Shown: positions 53,986 to 62,347 of the stretch, in pieces | Numbering within the stretch: the first letter of the stretch is position 1 | How the letters are laid out: each line of letters opens with the position of its first letter | Assembly (NCBI RefSeq): GCF_900142735.1 | Contig: NZ_FRBY01000001.1 | Coordinates: 930,001-994,000 of the forward strand | Length of the DNA: 64,000 bases | Reading direction: 5' to 3' | Source of the DNA: Flavobacterium saccharophilum | GTDB taxonomy: Bacteria; Bacteroidota; Bacteroidia; Flavobacteriales; Flavobacteriaceae | Program-made: the position numbers and the translations under genes | Notes under the pieces: generated by a model | Seen by the model: the letters and a program-made list of their open reading frames with translations, nothing else | Database searches by the model: none | Told to the model about the DNA's origin: nothing

Positions 53986-56862
53986 ATGAAAAAAACATTA
54001 CTATTATTTTTCTTTTTATTATCAATTGTTGCAAATTCTCAGCAAATAACAGTTTCGCCAGCCGTATTTCAGGTTAATGAACCTATAACTATTACAGCTT
54101 CTTTTACTTCAAGTACATGTAATACAATGGGAAGTAGTCCTGCGAAGGTGTATATGCATTCGGGAATAGGAACTGAAGCGAATCCATGGCAGACCACGAA
54201 AGGAAATTGGGGTCTTGATGATGGAGTTGGAGTGATGACAAAAAACGGAAATGGTACTTGGAGTATTACAATTACACCAAGTGTATATTTTGGATTATCA
54301 TCGGCTCAACAAACTGCGGCAACCAAAATGGGTCTTGTGTTCAGAAATGCAAACGGATCGCAAACATTAAAATTAGCGCCATCATGTACTGATTTTTTTC
54401 TTAATGTTGGTTCTTTTCAAGTAACATTGACTGCTCCTGCAGAAGATAGTAATACAATTGTTTCAAGTGGAGGGAGTTTTAATATTTCAGCTACAAATAC
54501 AAATGGGGTTGCTACTTATACGCTAAAATCGAATGGAACGATAATTAATACAAGTGCAGGTGTTTCTTCATATACATTTAATCATACCAATATTATAGAT
54601 AACCAAAGTTATGAATTGAATGTAACGCAAGGAGCAACAACAGTTACGAAAAAATTTAATGTAATTGTAAATCCAAATACTGTTTCTGAAGCTATGCCTT
54701 CAGGGTTGGTAGATGGAATTAATTACAATGCAACTGATGCTACAAAAGCAACTTTAGTTTTAGATGCGCCTTTAAAAGATTTTGTATACGTTGCCGGAAG
54801 TTTTAACAATTGGCAGCCTTCTTCGGCTTATGCGATGAAGAAGGATCCAACATCTGGGAAATTTTGGCTAGAATTAACGGGATTAGTTTCTGGAGAAAAT
54901 AATACATATCAATATTGGGTAGTTGATGCAACTCCGCTTGCAAACTCTCCTTCAATGGTAAAAACGGCAGATCCTTATTCAACTTTGGTTTTGTCACCTT
55001 ATGATGATGCTGGAATTCCTGCGGCTTCATATCCAAATATTCCAGTTTATCCGGCAGGGCAAAATTTTGAGGTTACAGTTCTTAAAACGGGACAAACTCC
55101 TTACAATTGGCAGGTAACAAATTTTACAAAACCAGAAAAAGATAAATTGGTTGTGTATGAAGTTTTAGTACGTGATTTTGATGCTGCAAGAAACTACCAA
55201 AGTTTAATTGATAAAATAGAATATTTTAAAACACTTAAAATAAATGCAATCGAACTAATGCCAGTAATGGAATTTGAGGGCAATGAGAGCTGGGGTTACA
55301 ATACTTCGTTCCACATGGCTTTAGATAAATTTTACGGTACTTCTGATAAATTAAAAGAGCTTATCGATTTATGTCATCAAAACGGAATTGCAGTTATTCT
55401 AGACGTCGCTTTAAATCATGCTTTTGGAAGAAATCCGATGGTGAGAATGTGGATGAATGATGCTGATGGAGATGGTTTTGGTTCGCCAACAGCAGAAAAT
55501 CCATATTTCAATACAGTAGCAAAACATAGTTATAGTGTTGGGGAGGATTTTAATCATCAATCGTTAAAAACGCAATATTATGTTGAGCGTGTGGTTAAGC
55601 AATGGATTGAAGAGTATAAAATTGATGGATTCCGTTGGGACTTAACTAAAGGGTTTACTCAGGTTTGTACAGCAGCAGATGAGGCTTGTACAAACAGATA
55701 CCAACAAGATAGGGTTGATATTTTGAAAAAATATGCTGATTATTCCTGGAGTCTTGATCCTACACATTATACAATTTTCGAACATTTAGGATCTGATGCC
55801 GAAGAGCAGGAATGGGCAAACTACAAAATCGCTGAAACACCAAGTAAAGGTATTATGATGTGGGGTAAAATGACAGATCAATACAATCAATTGTCAATGG
55901 GGTACCCTACAGAGAATAATATTTCGAGAATGATGAGTTCGAGCCGTGGTTTTACAGCAAATCGTTTAATGGGTTATGCAGAAAGTCATGACGAGGAACG
56001 TTTGATGTATAAAAATGTACAATATGGAAATTCTTCAGGAACATATAATGTAAAAACATTGAATACGGCATTGTCAAGAATGTCTGCAATTGGAGCAGTT
56101 TCATTATTGATTCCAGGGCCAAAAATGATTTGGCATTTTGGTGAATTAGGTTGGGATGAATCTATTTTTACCTGTAAAGATGGAAGCGTAAATGATGCTT
56201 CGGGAACGCTTTCCGGCGATTGTAAATTAGATACGAAACCACAGCCACAATGGGCAGAAAATTGGTTAGGAAATACGAATCGAAATAAAATTTATTACGA
56301 TTGGGCTAAAATGATTAATCTTAAAGTAACGGAGCCAGTATTTTTAGGTACCGCCACAATGGCGAATGCCAATACTTTAACGGTAAATGTAAAAATCACA
56401 AACAGTAATCTTGCTGTAACACAATTAAAAGACGTACTGATTCTGGCCAATTTTGATGTAACAGCAAAAAATGTAGCCACTGGTTTTCAATACACCGGGA
56501 CATGGTATAATTTAATGGATAATACTTCTATGAATGTAACTGATGTTAACGCTACAATCAATTTAGCGCCGGGAGAATATAGAATTTATGGAAACAAAAC
56601 AGCCAATCTGGCAATCCCGGAATTTGAAAAAGAGAATTCAGTTAATTTATATCCAAATCCGGTTTTAAATCATTTTACCTTAAATATTGCTCCGACAAAA
56701 GTACATGTTTATGCCATATCAGGCCAATTGGTAAAAAGCTTTTCTCCAAATGGAAATACAGATTTTCAATATGGTGTTAGCGAATTAAAAACAGGATTAT
56801 ATGTTGTAAAGGCAATAGATGAAAATAATAAAGTTCAGGTAATGAAATTTATTAAGAAATAA
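53986..56862 (+). CDS. Secreted GH13 alpha-amylase with T9SS sorting domain
   Basis: A 958-residue extracellular amylase. In order: signal peptide (to about 18, NSQ), N-terminal beta domain (about 19-150; DGVGVMTKNGNGTWSITI), an Ig-like stretch (about 150-230), a CBM48-type domain (about 250-320; LKDFVYVAGSFNNWQPSSAYAM), then the GH13 barrel: DVALNHAFG (region I), IDGFRWDLTKGF (nucleophile aspartate), YTIFEHLG (acid/base) and YAESHDEERLMY (region IV). The last 75 residues (SVNLYPNPVLNHFTLNI, GLYVVKAIDENNKVQVMKFIKK) are a type A C-terminal sorting domain for type IX secretion. Monocistronic; initiates starch breakdown outside the cell. Confidence 0.96.
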   Translation: MKKTLLLFFFLLSIVANSQQITVSPAVFQVNEPITITASFTSSTCNTMGSSPAKVYMHSGIGTEANPWQTTKGNWGLDDGVGVMTKNGNGTWSITITPSVYFGLSSAQQTAATKMGLVFRNANGSQTLKLAPSCTDFFLNVGSFQVTLTAPAEDSNTIVSSGGSFNISATNTNGVATYTLKSNGTIINTSAGVSSYTFNHTNIIDNQSYELNVTQGATTVTKKFNVIVNPNTVSEAMPSGLVDGINYNATDATKATLVLDAPLKDFVYVAGSFNNWQPSSAYAMKKDPTSGKFWLELTGLVSGENNTYQYWVVDATPLANSPSMVKTADPYSTLVLSPYDDAGIPAASYPNIPVYPAGQNFEVTVLKTGQTPYNWQVTNFTKPEKDKLVVYEVLVRDFDAARNYQSLIDKIEYFKTLKINAIELMPVMEFEGNESWGYNTSFHMALDKFYGTSDKLKELIDLCHQNGIAVILDVALNHAFGRNPMVRMWMNDADGDGFGSPTAENPYFNTVAKHSYSVGEDFNHQSLKTQYYVERVVKQWIEEYKIDGFRWDLTKGFTQVCTAADEACTNRYQQDRVDILKKYADYSWSLDPTHYTIFEHLGSDAEEQEWANYKIAETPSKGIMMWGKMTDQYNQLSMGYPTENNISRMMSSSRGFTANRLMGYAESHDEERLMYKNVQYGNSSGTYNVKTLNTALSRMSAIGAVSLLIPGPKMIWHFGELGWDESIFTCKDGSVNDASGTLSGDCKLDTKPQPQWAENWLGNTNRNKIYYDWAKMINLKVTEPVFLGTATMANANTLTVNVKITNSNLAVTQLKDVLILANFDVTAKNVATGFQYTGTWYNLMDNTSMNVTDVNATINLAPGEYRIYGNKTANLAIPEFEKENSVNLYPNPVLNHFTLNIAPTKVHVYAISGQLVKSFSPNGNTDFQYGVSELKTGLYVVKAIDENNKVQVMKFIKK

Positions 56863-56910
56863 AATAAAAGTATTTCCTAATTAAGGAATGTTTGGTTAGT
56901 TTAGTAATGA

Positions 56911-56943
56911 GAAAGGGCTGTCAATTTTTTTGACAGCCCTTTC
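56911..56943. terminator. Bidirectional terminator after the secreted amylase
   Basis: GAAAGGGCTGTCAA (56911-56924) pairs perfectly with TTGACAGCCCTTTC (56930-56943) around a T loop. It lies between convergent genes, so it can serve both. Confidence 0.85.
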
Positions 56944-56962
56944 AATTTTAAGTTGATTTGGT

Positions 56963-57187
56963 TTATTTTTTCTGATCGTATTCTCCAATCATAGAAAAAT
57001 AACCAAACGTTCCCAAGCCTAAAACGATTAATGGGGTGAGGATAAATAGGATAATAATTCCGAAGACCAAATCATCTTGTTTGTCTGATAAAAACTTGGG
57101 TAAGCCAAATTCAAACACACAAAAATAAGCAGCGGCAATGGAGAGTATAACCCACAAAACACCTAAAATTCTTTTAATTGTATTCAT
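56963..57187 (-). CDS. Small two-helix membrane protein (DUF6814-like)
   Basis: A 74-residue protein with two hydrophobic segments (about 6-26 and 43-66; RILGVLWVILSIAAAYFCVFEFGLPKF and FGIIILFILTPLIVLGLGTFGYFSM) around a charged Asp-Lys turn. It resembles the DUF6814 small proteins encoded next to MHS permeases in Bacteroidetes. It starts 14 bases after the permease stop codon, so the two are cotranscribed; a subunit or stabilising role for the permease is plausible but unproven. Confidence 0.65.
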   Translation of the reverse strand: MNTIKRILGVLWVILSIAAAYFCVFEFGLPKFLSDKQDDLVFGIIILFILTPLIVLGLGTFGYFSMIGEYDQKK

Positions 57188-57201
57188 ATTCTATGTAGGT
57201 A

Positions 57202-58698
57202 TTAAAGGTGATTCGTTTTGTTTTTGTTGTCAATGTAAACCATTCCAATTACAAAGCATACTGATGCGATAATAATAGGATACCAAAGTCCATCAAGATA
57301 AAATTCAGGTTTTCCATTTGCTTTCGCATGTGTTACAAAGTAGGTTGAAATCGCAGGAAGCAAACCTCCAAAAATTCCATTTCCAACATGGTAAGGCAGC
57401 GACATCGAAGTGTATCTGATTTTTGTTGGGAACATTTCTACTAAAAATGCGGCAATTGGCCCATAAACCATTGTTACAAATAGTACCTGAATAAAAACCC
57501 AGAAAATTAATTTCCATTCATCTTCAGAATTTATTTTGATCGAAATAGTGCTTTGAGATTCTTTTTTATTCGCAAAATCTGTTTTCTTTTCTGTATACGA
57601 AGTTCCGTCTGTAAAGGTTTTAGAAATTGTTGTAATTATATCATTGTTTTTAGTTGTTTCAATATTTTTGCTTGTTTTTTCAACGATTTCAGTTTTGTAA
57701 CTCACATTGGTGGTGTTGTACATTTCTTTGTAAATCGATCTGTAAGATAAAATCGCGAGTAACATTCCGAGCATCATAATATATTTTCTACCCACTTTAT
57801 CGCTTAACCATCCAAAAACAATAAAAAATGGAGTTCCTATTAAAAGTGCAATCCCTAAAAGGCCATCCACTTGCGAAGAATCTACATTCATAACGGTTTT
57901 CATAAAGCTCATGGCGTAAAATTGCCCTGTATACCAAACAACTCCTTGTCCCATTGTAGCGCCAAAAAGAGCCAATAAAACAAATTTTAAATTATATCTG
58001 TTTCCGAAGCTTTCTTTTAAGGGATTTGCACTTGTTGTTCCTTCTTTTTTGGCTTTTGCAAATACAGGAGATTCATCCATGTTTTTTCGAATCAAATAAG
58101 AAACGCCAACCATAACGATAGAAACCCAAAACGGAACACGCCATCCCCAATTATCGAAGTCTTCTGCTGAAAGAATATTTTTAGTCGCCAATATGACCAT
58201 TAAAGAGATAAATAAACCAACAGTTGCAGTGGTTTGAATCCAGGAAGTCCAATATCCTTTTTCTCCAGCAGGCGCATGCTCTGCAACATAAGTCGCTGCA
58301 CCACCATATTCGCCACCAAGCGCAAGTCCTTGTAATAAACGTAAAATTAAAACTAATAAAGGAGCTAAAAAACCTATAGTTTCATAACTAGGAATACATC
58401 CTATTAAAAAGGTAGAGCCACCCATTAATAATAAGGTAGCCATAAAAGTATATTTTCTTCCAATAATGTCCCCAAGTCTTCCAAAAAACAAGGCTCCAAA
58501 AGGGCGGACTACAAATCCTGCAGCAAAAGTCGCTAAAGTCGATAAAAATGCAGCTGTTGGATTGTCACTGGGAAAGAATTTGGTTGAAATAACAACAGCC
58601 AAACTGCCAAAAATATAGAAATCATACCATTCAATCATAGTTCCCATTGAGGAAGCCGAAATCACTTTCCAAATGCCTTTAGTAGAAGTTTTACTCAT
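57202..58698 (-). CDS. MHS-family MFS permease with a long hydrophilic loop
   Basis: A 498-residue proton symporter of the metabolite:H+ symporter (MHS) branch. MIEWYDFYIFGSLAVVIS, RLGDIIGRKYTFMATLLLMGGSTFLIG and LRLLQGLALGGEYGGAATYVAEHAP are family marks (as in ProP, ShiA, KgtP). Between helices about 9 and 10 is an unusual polar insert of about 70 residues (roughly 325-395), rich in Thr, Lys, Asp and Ser, where most family members have a short loop. Substrate unknown: osmolyte, dicarboxylate or shikimate types are possible. It pairs with the small membrane protein downstream. Confidence 0.88.
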   Translation of the reverse strand: MSKTSTKGIWKVISASSMGTMIEWYDFYIFGSLAVVISTKFFPSDNPTAAFLSTLATFAAGFVVRPFGALFFGRLGDIIGRKYTFMATLLLMGGSTFLIGCIPSYETIGFLAPLLVLILRLLQGLALGGEYGGAATYVAEHAPAGEKGYWTSWIQTTATVGLFISLMVILATKNILSAEDFDNWGWRVPFWVSIVMVGVSYLIRKNMDESPVFAKAKKEGTTSANPLKESFGNRYNLKFVLLALFGATMGQGVVWYTGQFYAMSFMKTVMNVDSSQVDGLLGIALLIGTPFFIVFGWLSDKVGRKYIMMLGMLLAILSYRSIYKEMYNTTNVSYKTEIVEKTSKNIETTKNNDIITTISKTFTDGTSYTEKKTDFANKKESQSTISIKINSEDEWKLIFWVFIQVLFVTMVYGPIAAFLVEMFPTKIRYTSMSLPYHVGNGIFGGLLPAISTYFVTHAKANGKPEFYLDGLWYPIIIASVCFVIGMVYIDNKNKTNHL

Positions 58699-59372
58699 AA
58701 AATGCTATGTATTTTTAATAAGAAATAAAAAATTAATGTATGATTTTACGAATATATAAGATATTTTTTTATTTAGTTAATACTTTTTTAACAAAAACAG
58801 CTTAATTGTTGACTTTACACTTTTTAGTAGTATTTAAGTTTCAAACCGAGCAAATTTAACTGAAAGGAACGTTAAGATTTGCGAAAAGGGCGCTATGTTT
58901 TTCTGCAAAAATTAAAATGGATTTTACATAACCAAGACATAGCCAACGGTTTCAACAGTTGGGACTCGTATGTAAATAGATAGAATACATGTATTAATAT
59001 GTGTACCAGAATTCGTTCGTCAATACCCACAAGGTTGAAACTTGTGCTATAATTGAAATGTATTAATTGGAATTTGGAATTTAAAAAAAATGAAATTTAA
59101 CCTTGCGATCCTTTTGCGTAAATCTTAGCTTTCCTAGCGGTTAAGTTTATTGGAATATGGAGTTTTTTATTTACGAATGCCATAGAAACACAGAGTTGAC
59201 AAAGGCAGATCAGTACAAAGCTTTGCGAACTTTATAAAGATACTGCAAACACAGCAGAAAAAAGACTTGCGCGCTTTGCGTAAATCTTAACGTTCCTTGC
59301 GGTTAGGTCGAATTGGAATTTGGAATTTAAAAAATTGGAATTTCAAAATTTCCCTCAAAGTATTAAAAACAA
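58699..59372. repeat. Large gene-free spacer of decayed palindromes
   Basis: Most of the 707-base gap between the permease start and tRNA-Phe; no gene is visible. It contains two mini hairpins, CCAAC/GTTGG (58943-58962) and CACAAG/CTTGTG (59028-59046), with the same GTTGAAAC core in opposite orientation. It also has two copies of a TTGCG...GCGTAAATCTTA...CGGTTA element (about 59097-59150 and 59265-59310), and several copies of TTGGAATTTGGAATTTAAAA (59071-59345). The left 100 bases should carry the permease promoter, but no full consensus is seen. Confidence 0.6.
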
Positions 59373-59400
59373 AAAACCCGAATATTTCTATTCGGGTTTT
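59373..59400 (-). terminator. Terminator of tRNA-Phe
   Basis: AAAACCCGAATA pairs perfectly with TATTCGGGTTTT across a 4-base loop. On the minus strand it is followed by TTTTTT, directly after the tRNA. Confidence 0.88.
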
Positions 59401-59405
59401 AAACG

Positions 59406-59478
59406 TGGTACCTCCAGGGATCGAACCAGGGACACATGGATTTTCAGTCCATTGCTCTACCATCTGAGCTAAGGTACC
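59406..59478 (-). tRNA. tRNA-Phe (GAA)
   Basis: A 73-base cloverleaf on the minus strand: acceptor GGTACCT/AGGTACC with discriminator A, D-arm with AGATGGTAGA, anticodon loop CTGAAAA with anticodon GAA, and T-arm with GGTTCGATCC. CCA is not encoded. It has its own promoter at 59500-59530 and a terminator at 59373. Confidence 0.97.
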
Positions 59479-59499
59479 GTGTTGTGCTCATTGCGGGTG

Positions 59500-59530
59500 C
59501 AAAGATAGAATCATTTTTCGTTTATCCAAA
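59500..59530 (-). promoter_or_regulatory. Promoter of tRNA-Phe
   Basis: On the minus strand, TTTG (59530-59527), a 19-base spacer and TATCTTTG (59507-59500) give a perfect Bacteroidetes promoter, 22 bases before the tRNA 5' end. Confidence 0.8.
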
Positions 59531-59582
59531 ACATTTTTTTAAAAAAATCAATTCGTATCTTCGCCTTGATAAAAAAACAAAC

Positions 59583-60317
59583 ATGATTTTAACGGTTGAT
59601 GTAGGAAACACTCGAATTAAAGCAGCTGTCTTTGAGGGGAGTACTGTTCTTGAAAATTTTGTTTTTGAGAAAAATAAACTCGAAAAAAAAATTAAAATAA
59701 TTTTAGAAAAATTTCAAAACTGCACCGATTTGGTTGTTGCTTCAGTCGGAAACATCGAAAAACAGTCTTTTTTAACATTCGAAGATCAGTTAAAAATTCA
59801 TTTTTTAACACATGAAGATATTTTTCCTTTCATAAATAAATATGCAACACCAAAAACATTAGGAATTGATCGAATGGTTTTAGCGGCCGGAGCTACTTTA
59901 CAATTCCCAAAACAAAATAGATTAGTAATTGATGCCGGAACTTGCATAACCTATGATTTTATCGACGAAAATGATAATTATCTTGGTGGAGCGATCTCAC
60001 CTGGCTTGCGATTGCGTTATGAAGCATTACATAATTACACGGCTAAACTGCCTTTGTTGGCCTTAGATGCTCCTGAGTCTTATATTGGTAACTCTACTAA
60101 AGAAGCGATTCATTCCGGAGTAGTCAACGGGTTCGTCTATGAGATTGATGGTTTTATCGATGAATATCGGGAGAACTTTTCAAATTTTATAATAATTTTA
60201 ACGGGAGGTGATGCAGAATTTTTGGCTAAACGATTAAAAAATACCATATTTGCCAATTCAAATTTCCTTCTGGAAAGTTTGAACCAAACATTTCAATATA
60301 AAATCGACAATGATTAA
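59583..60317 (+). CDS. coaX: Type III pantothenate kinase
   Basis: A 244-residue CoaX-type pantothenate kinase, the first step of coenzyme A synthesis. MILTVDVGNTRIKAAVFEG opens the ASKHA fold (phosphate-1 loop DVGNT), TLGIDRMVLAAGA holds the catalytic Asp, VIDAGTCITYDFI is the second conserved loop, and GGAISPGLRLRYEALHNYTAKLP is the hallmark. The start at 59583 is certain from the fold; an in-frame ATG at 59436 would translate the complement of tRNA-Phe. It overlaps the following gene by eight bases and heads the coaX-OMP-lptC-CNNM-ppiD run. Confidence 0.95.
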   Translation: MILTVDVGNTRIKAAVFEGSTVLENFVFEKNKLEKKIKIILEKFQNCTDLVVASVGNIEKQSFLTFEDQLKIHFLTHEDIFPFINKYATPKTLGIDRMVLAAGATLQFPKQNRLVIDAGTCITYDFIDENDNYLGGAISPGLRLRYEALHNYTAKLPLLALDAPESYIGNSTKEAIHSGVVNGFVYEIDGFIDEYRENFSNFIIILTGGDAEFLAKRLKNTIFANSNFLLESLNQTFQYKIDND

Positions 60318-61539
60318 AAAAATTATAATAAGTGCTTGTTTACTTATCTCGTTCGTTTCATTTGCTCAACAAGGTACAGCTTCTCCTTATTCTTTTTACG
60401 GAATTGGTGACGCAAGATTTAAAGGGACACTCGAAAATCGATCTATGGGTGGGGTATCAGTAGAACAAGATAGTATTCACTTGAATATTGATAATCCTTC
60501 AAGTTATGCTAGTTTAATGCAGACTACATTTACAGTTGGAGGAAGTTTTGGAACATCTACATTAAAGAGTAGTGATGAATCAGCCAAAGCACAAAGAGCT
60601 ACTTTTGATTATTTAGCATTGGGAATCCCGATGGGTAAATTTGGAGCTGCTTTTGGTTTGATTCCATTGTCTTCTGTTGGATATAAAATTTTAAATAACA
60701 ATACTGATGTCACTGGTGCAACAAATACTCAGTACGAAGGAAAAGGAGGGGTCAATAAGGTATTCTTTGGTTTAGGATATAAAATTTTACCAAATTGGAA
60801 TATTGGAGCTGATGCACAATATAATTTTGGACAAATTACTACAACGAGTGTTGAGGGAATTACAGACGTTGCAAGTGCAACGCGTGAAACAAATCAATCT
60901 GAGTTGTCTGGTTTAAATTTTAATCTTGGTACGATGTATCAGAGAAAGATTTACAAGAAAATGAGTTTGTTTACTAGTTTGAGCTATACTTTTGCAAGTA
61001 CTTTAAAATCTAGTAATGAGAGAATTATTTCAGTTTCTGGAGATCCTGATCCTTATGAATATCCGTCAACAGAAACGGATTTGAAATTACCAAACAAATT
61101 AACGATTGGTGTTGGTGTTGGACAAGCAAGAAAATGGTTAGTAGGTACTACGTTAGCTTTTCAGGGCGATGGGCGATATGCGAATTACTATAACTCTAGT
61201 GATGATGTGCGTTACGAGAAATATTCTAAATATGCAGTTGGTGGTTATTATATTCCAAATTATACGTCGTTTTCAAGTTACTTTAGTAGAATTACCTATA
61301 GAGCCGGTTTGAAATATGAAAAAATTGGTTTAATAATTAATAATCAATCAATTAATGATGTCGGAATGACATTGGGGGCTGGTTTTCCAATTACCGGACA
61401 ATTTTCAAATGTGAATTTAGGTCTTGAATTTGGTAAAAGAGGAACTACGGCTGCTGGCTTAATTCAGGAAAATTACTTCAACTTTAGTTTAAGCTTCTCT
61501 TTTAACGACAGATGGTTCGTGAAAAGTAAATTCAACTAA
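60310..61539 (+). CDS. Outer-membrane beta-barrel protein of unknown function
   Basis: A 409-residue secreted protein: signal peptide MIKKIIISACLLISFVSFAQ, then SPYSFYGIGDARFKGTLENRSMGGVSV, as in FadL/PorV-like outer-membrane proteins of Bacteroidetes, and a series of amphipathic strands ending in FNFSLSFSFNDRWFVKSKF. The gene overlaps coaX and precedes lptC. A link to outer-membrane biogenesis is suggested by position only. I do not recognise a specific family name. Confidence 0.75.
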   Translation: MIKKIIISACLLISFVSFAQQGTASPYSFYGIGDARFKGTLENRSMGGVSVEQDSIHLNIDNPSSYASLMQTTFTVGGSFGTSTLKSSDESAKAQRATFDYLALGIPMGKFGAAFGLIPLSSVGYKILNNNTDVTGATNTQYEGKGGVNKVFFGLGYKILPNWNIGADAQYNFGQITTTSVEGITDVASATRETNQSELSGLNFNLGTMYQRKIYKKMSLFTSLSYTFASTLKSSNERIISVSGDPDPYEYPSTETDLKLPNKLTIGVGVGQARKWLVGTTLAFQGDGRYANYYNSSDDVRYEKYSKYAVGGYYIPNYTSFSSYFSRITYRAGLKYEKIGLIINNQSINDVGMTLGAGFPITGQFSNVNLGLEFGKRGTTAAGLIQENYFNFSLSFSFNDRWFVKSKFN

Positions 61540-61561
61540 ACATAAGCTTTTATGTTTTTTT
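61538..61561 (+). terminator. Weak terminator-like hairpin after the OMP gene
   Basis: AAACATAA (61538-61545) pairs perfectly with TTATGTTT (61550-61557) and runs into a T tract. It overlaps the stop codon. It could reduce read-through into lptC. Confidence 0.4.
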
Positions 61562-61591
61562 AAGCTCATTACAATTTACTACATTTGGCAA

Positions 61592-62143
61592 ATGAATTTA
61601 CCAAAGAAATATATTATAAACGCTGTCACAGTTCTTGCTGTGACACTGTTTTTTGGATGCGAAAGTAATTTTAAGGAAGTTCAAAAGATTAACTTTTCAG
61701 AATTTGTTCCAGGAAGTGATGCTGATACAGTTAACATAAAATATACAGATTCCGGACGCATTACAGGAGTGCTTATAAGTCGAAAAATGCTGGATTATTC
61801 TAATCTTGAATTTCCATTTACTGAATTCCCAAAAGGAATTGATGTTACACTGTATGATAAAAAACAAAAGCGTACTTTTATAAAAGCAAATTATGCTGTT
61901 TCTTATAAGCAAACAGGTATTATAGATTTGCAGGGAAAAGTAAAAATCACTTCAGAAACAGGTCAGATGCTCGAAACAGAACAGCTGTATTTTGATCAGA
62001 AAAACGAATGGTTTTACACGGAAAGAAAATTCAAACTTACCGATGCTAAAGGAGTGTCAAACGGTCAGGGAATTGATTTTAGTAAAGATTTTAAGGTGAT
62101 AAATTCACAACGAATAACAGGCGAATTAGAGGCCAACGAATAA
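61592..62143 (+). CDS. lptC: LPS export periplasmic protein LptC
   Basis: A 183-residue LptC-family protein. An N-terminal anchor (INAVTVLAVTLFFGC, possibly a lipobox) precedes a beta-jellyroll of short strands (NIKYTDSGRITGVLISRKMLDYSNLEFPFTEFPKGIDVTLYDK, TFIKANYAVSYKQTGIIDLQGKVKI, EQLYFDQKNEWFYTERKF), typical of LptC/LptA folds that pass lipopolysaccharide across the periplasm. In Bacteroidetes it is often found beside a CorC-type protein and a PpiD-like chaperone, as here. Length is normal. Confidence 0.88.
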   Translation: MNLPKKYIINAVTVLAVTLFFGCESNFKEVQKINFSEFVPGSDADTVNIKYTDSGRITGVLISRKMLDYSNLEFPFTEFPKGIDVTLYDKKQKRTFIKANYAVSYKQTGIIDLQGKVKITSETGQMLETEQLYFDQKNEWFYTERKFKLTDAKGVSNGQGIDFSKDFKVINSQRITGELEANE

Positions 62144-62150
62144 AATAATT

Positions 62151-62345
62151 ATGGGTTACTTAAAATATACACAATACGTTTATATCGCATTTGCGGTTTA
62201 CTTTATTTACGATGGAATCATCAAGCTAAATGAAGGTAGTGAAAATTATGCTTTGAGCTTTATAATTGCCGGAATGGCAGTTTTTATGTTTTTCTTCAGG
62301 AGAAAATTTGTCAAGAAATTTGATGATCGTAATAAAAAACAGTAA
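62151..62345 (+). CDS. Small two-helix membrane protein
   Basis: A 64-residue protein with two hydrophobic segments (about 6-22 and 36-50; YTQYVYIAFAVYFIYDGI and LSFIIAGMAVFMFFF) and a basic C-terminus (RRKFVKKFDDRNKK). Unrecognised. It lies seven bases after lptC and two before the next gene, so it is translated as part of this run and is likely a real small protein. Confidence 0.7.
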   Translation: MGYLKYTQYVYIAFAVYFIYDGIIKLNEGSENYALSFIIAGMAVFMFFFRRKFVKKFDDRNKKQ

Positions 62346-62347
62346 AA

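Noticed and set aside
59436..59582. N-terminal extension of coaX
   Set aside because: It translates the complement of tRNA-Phe and its promoter; the enzyme fold starts at 59583.
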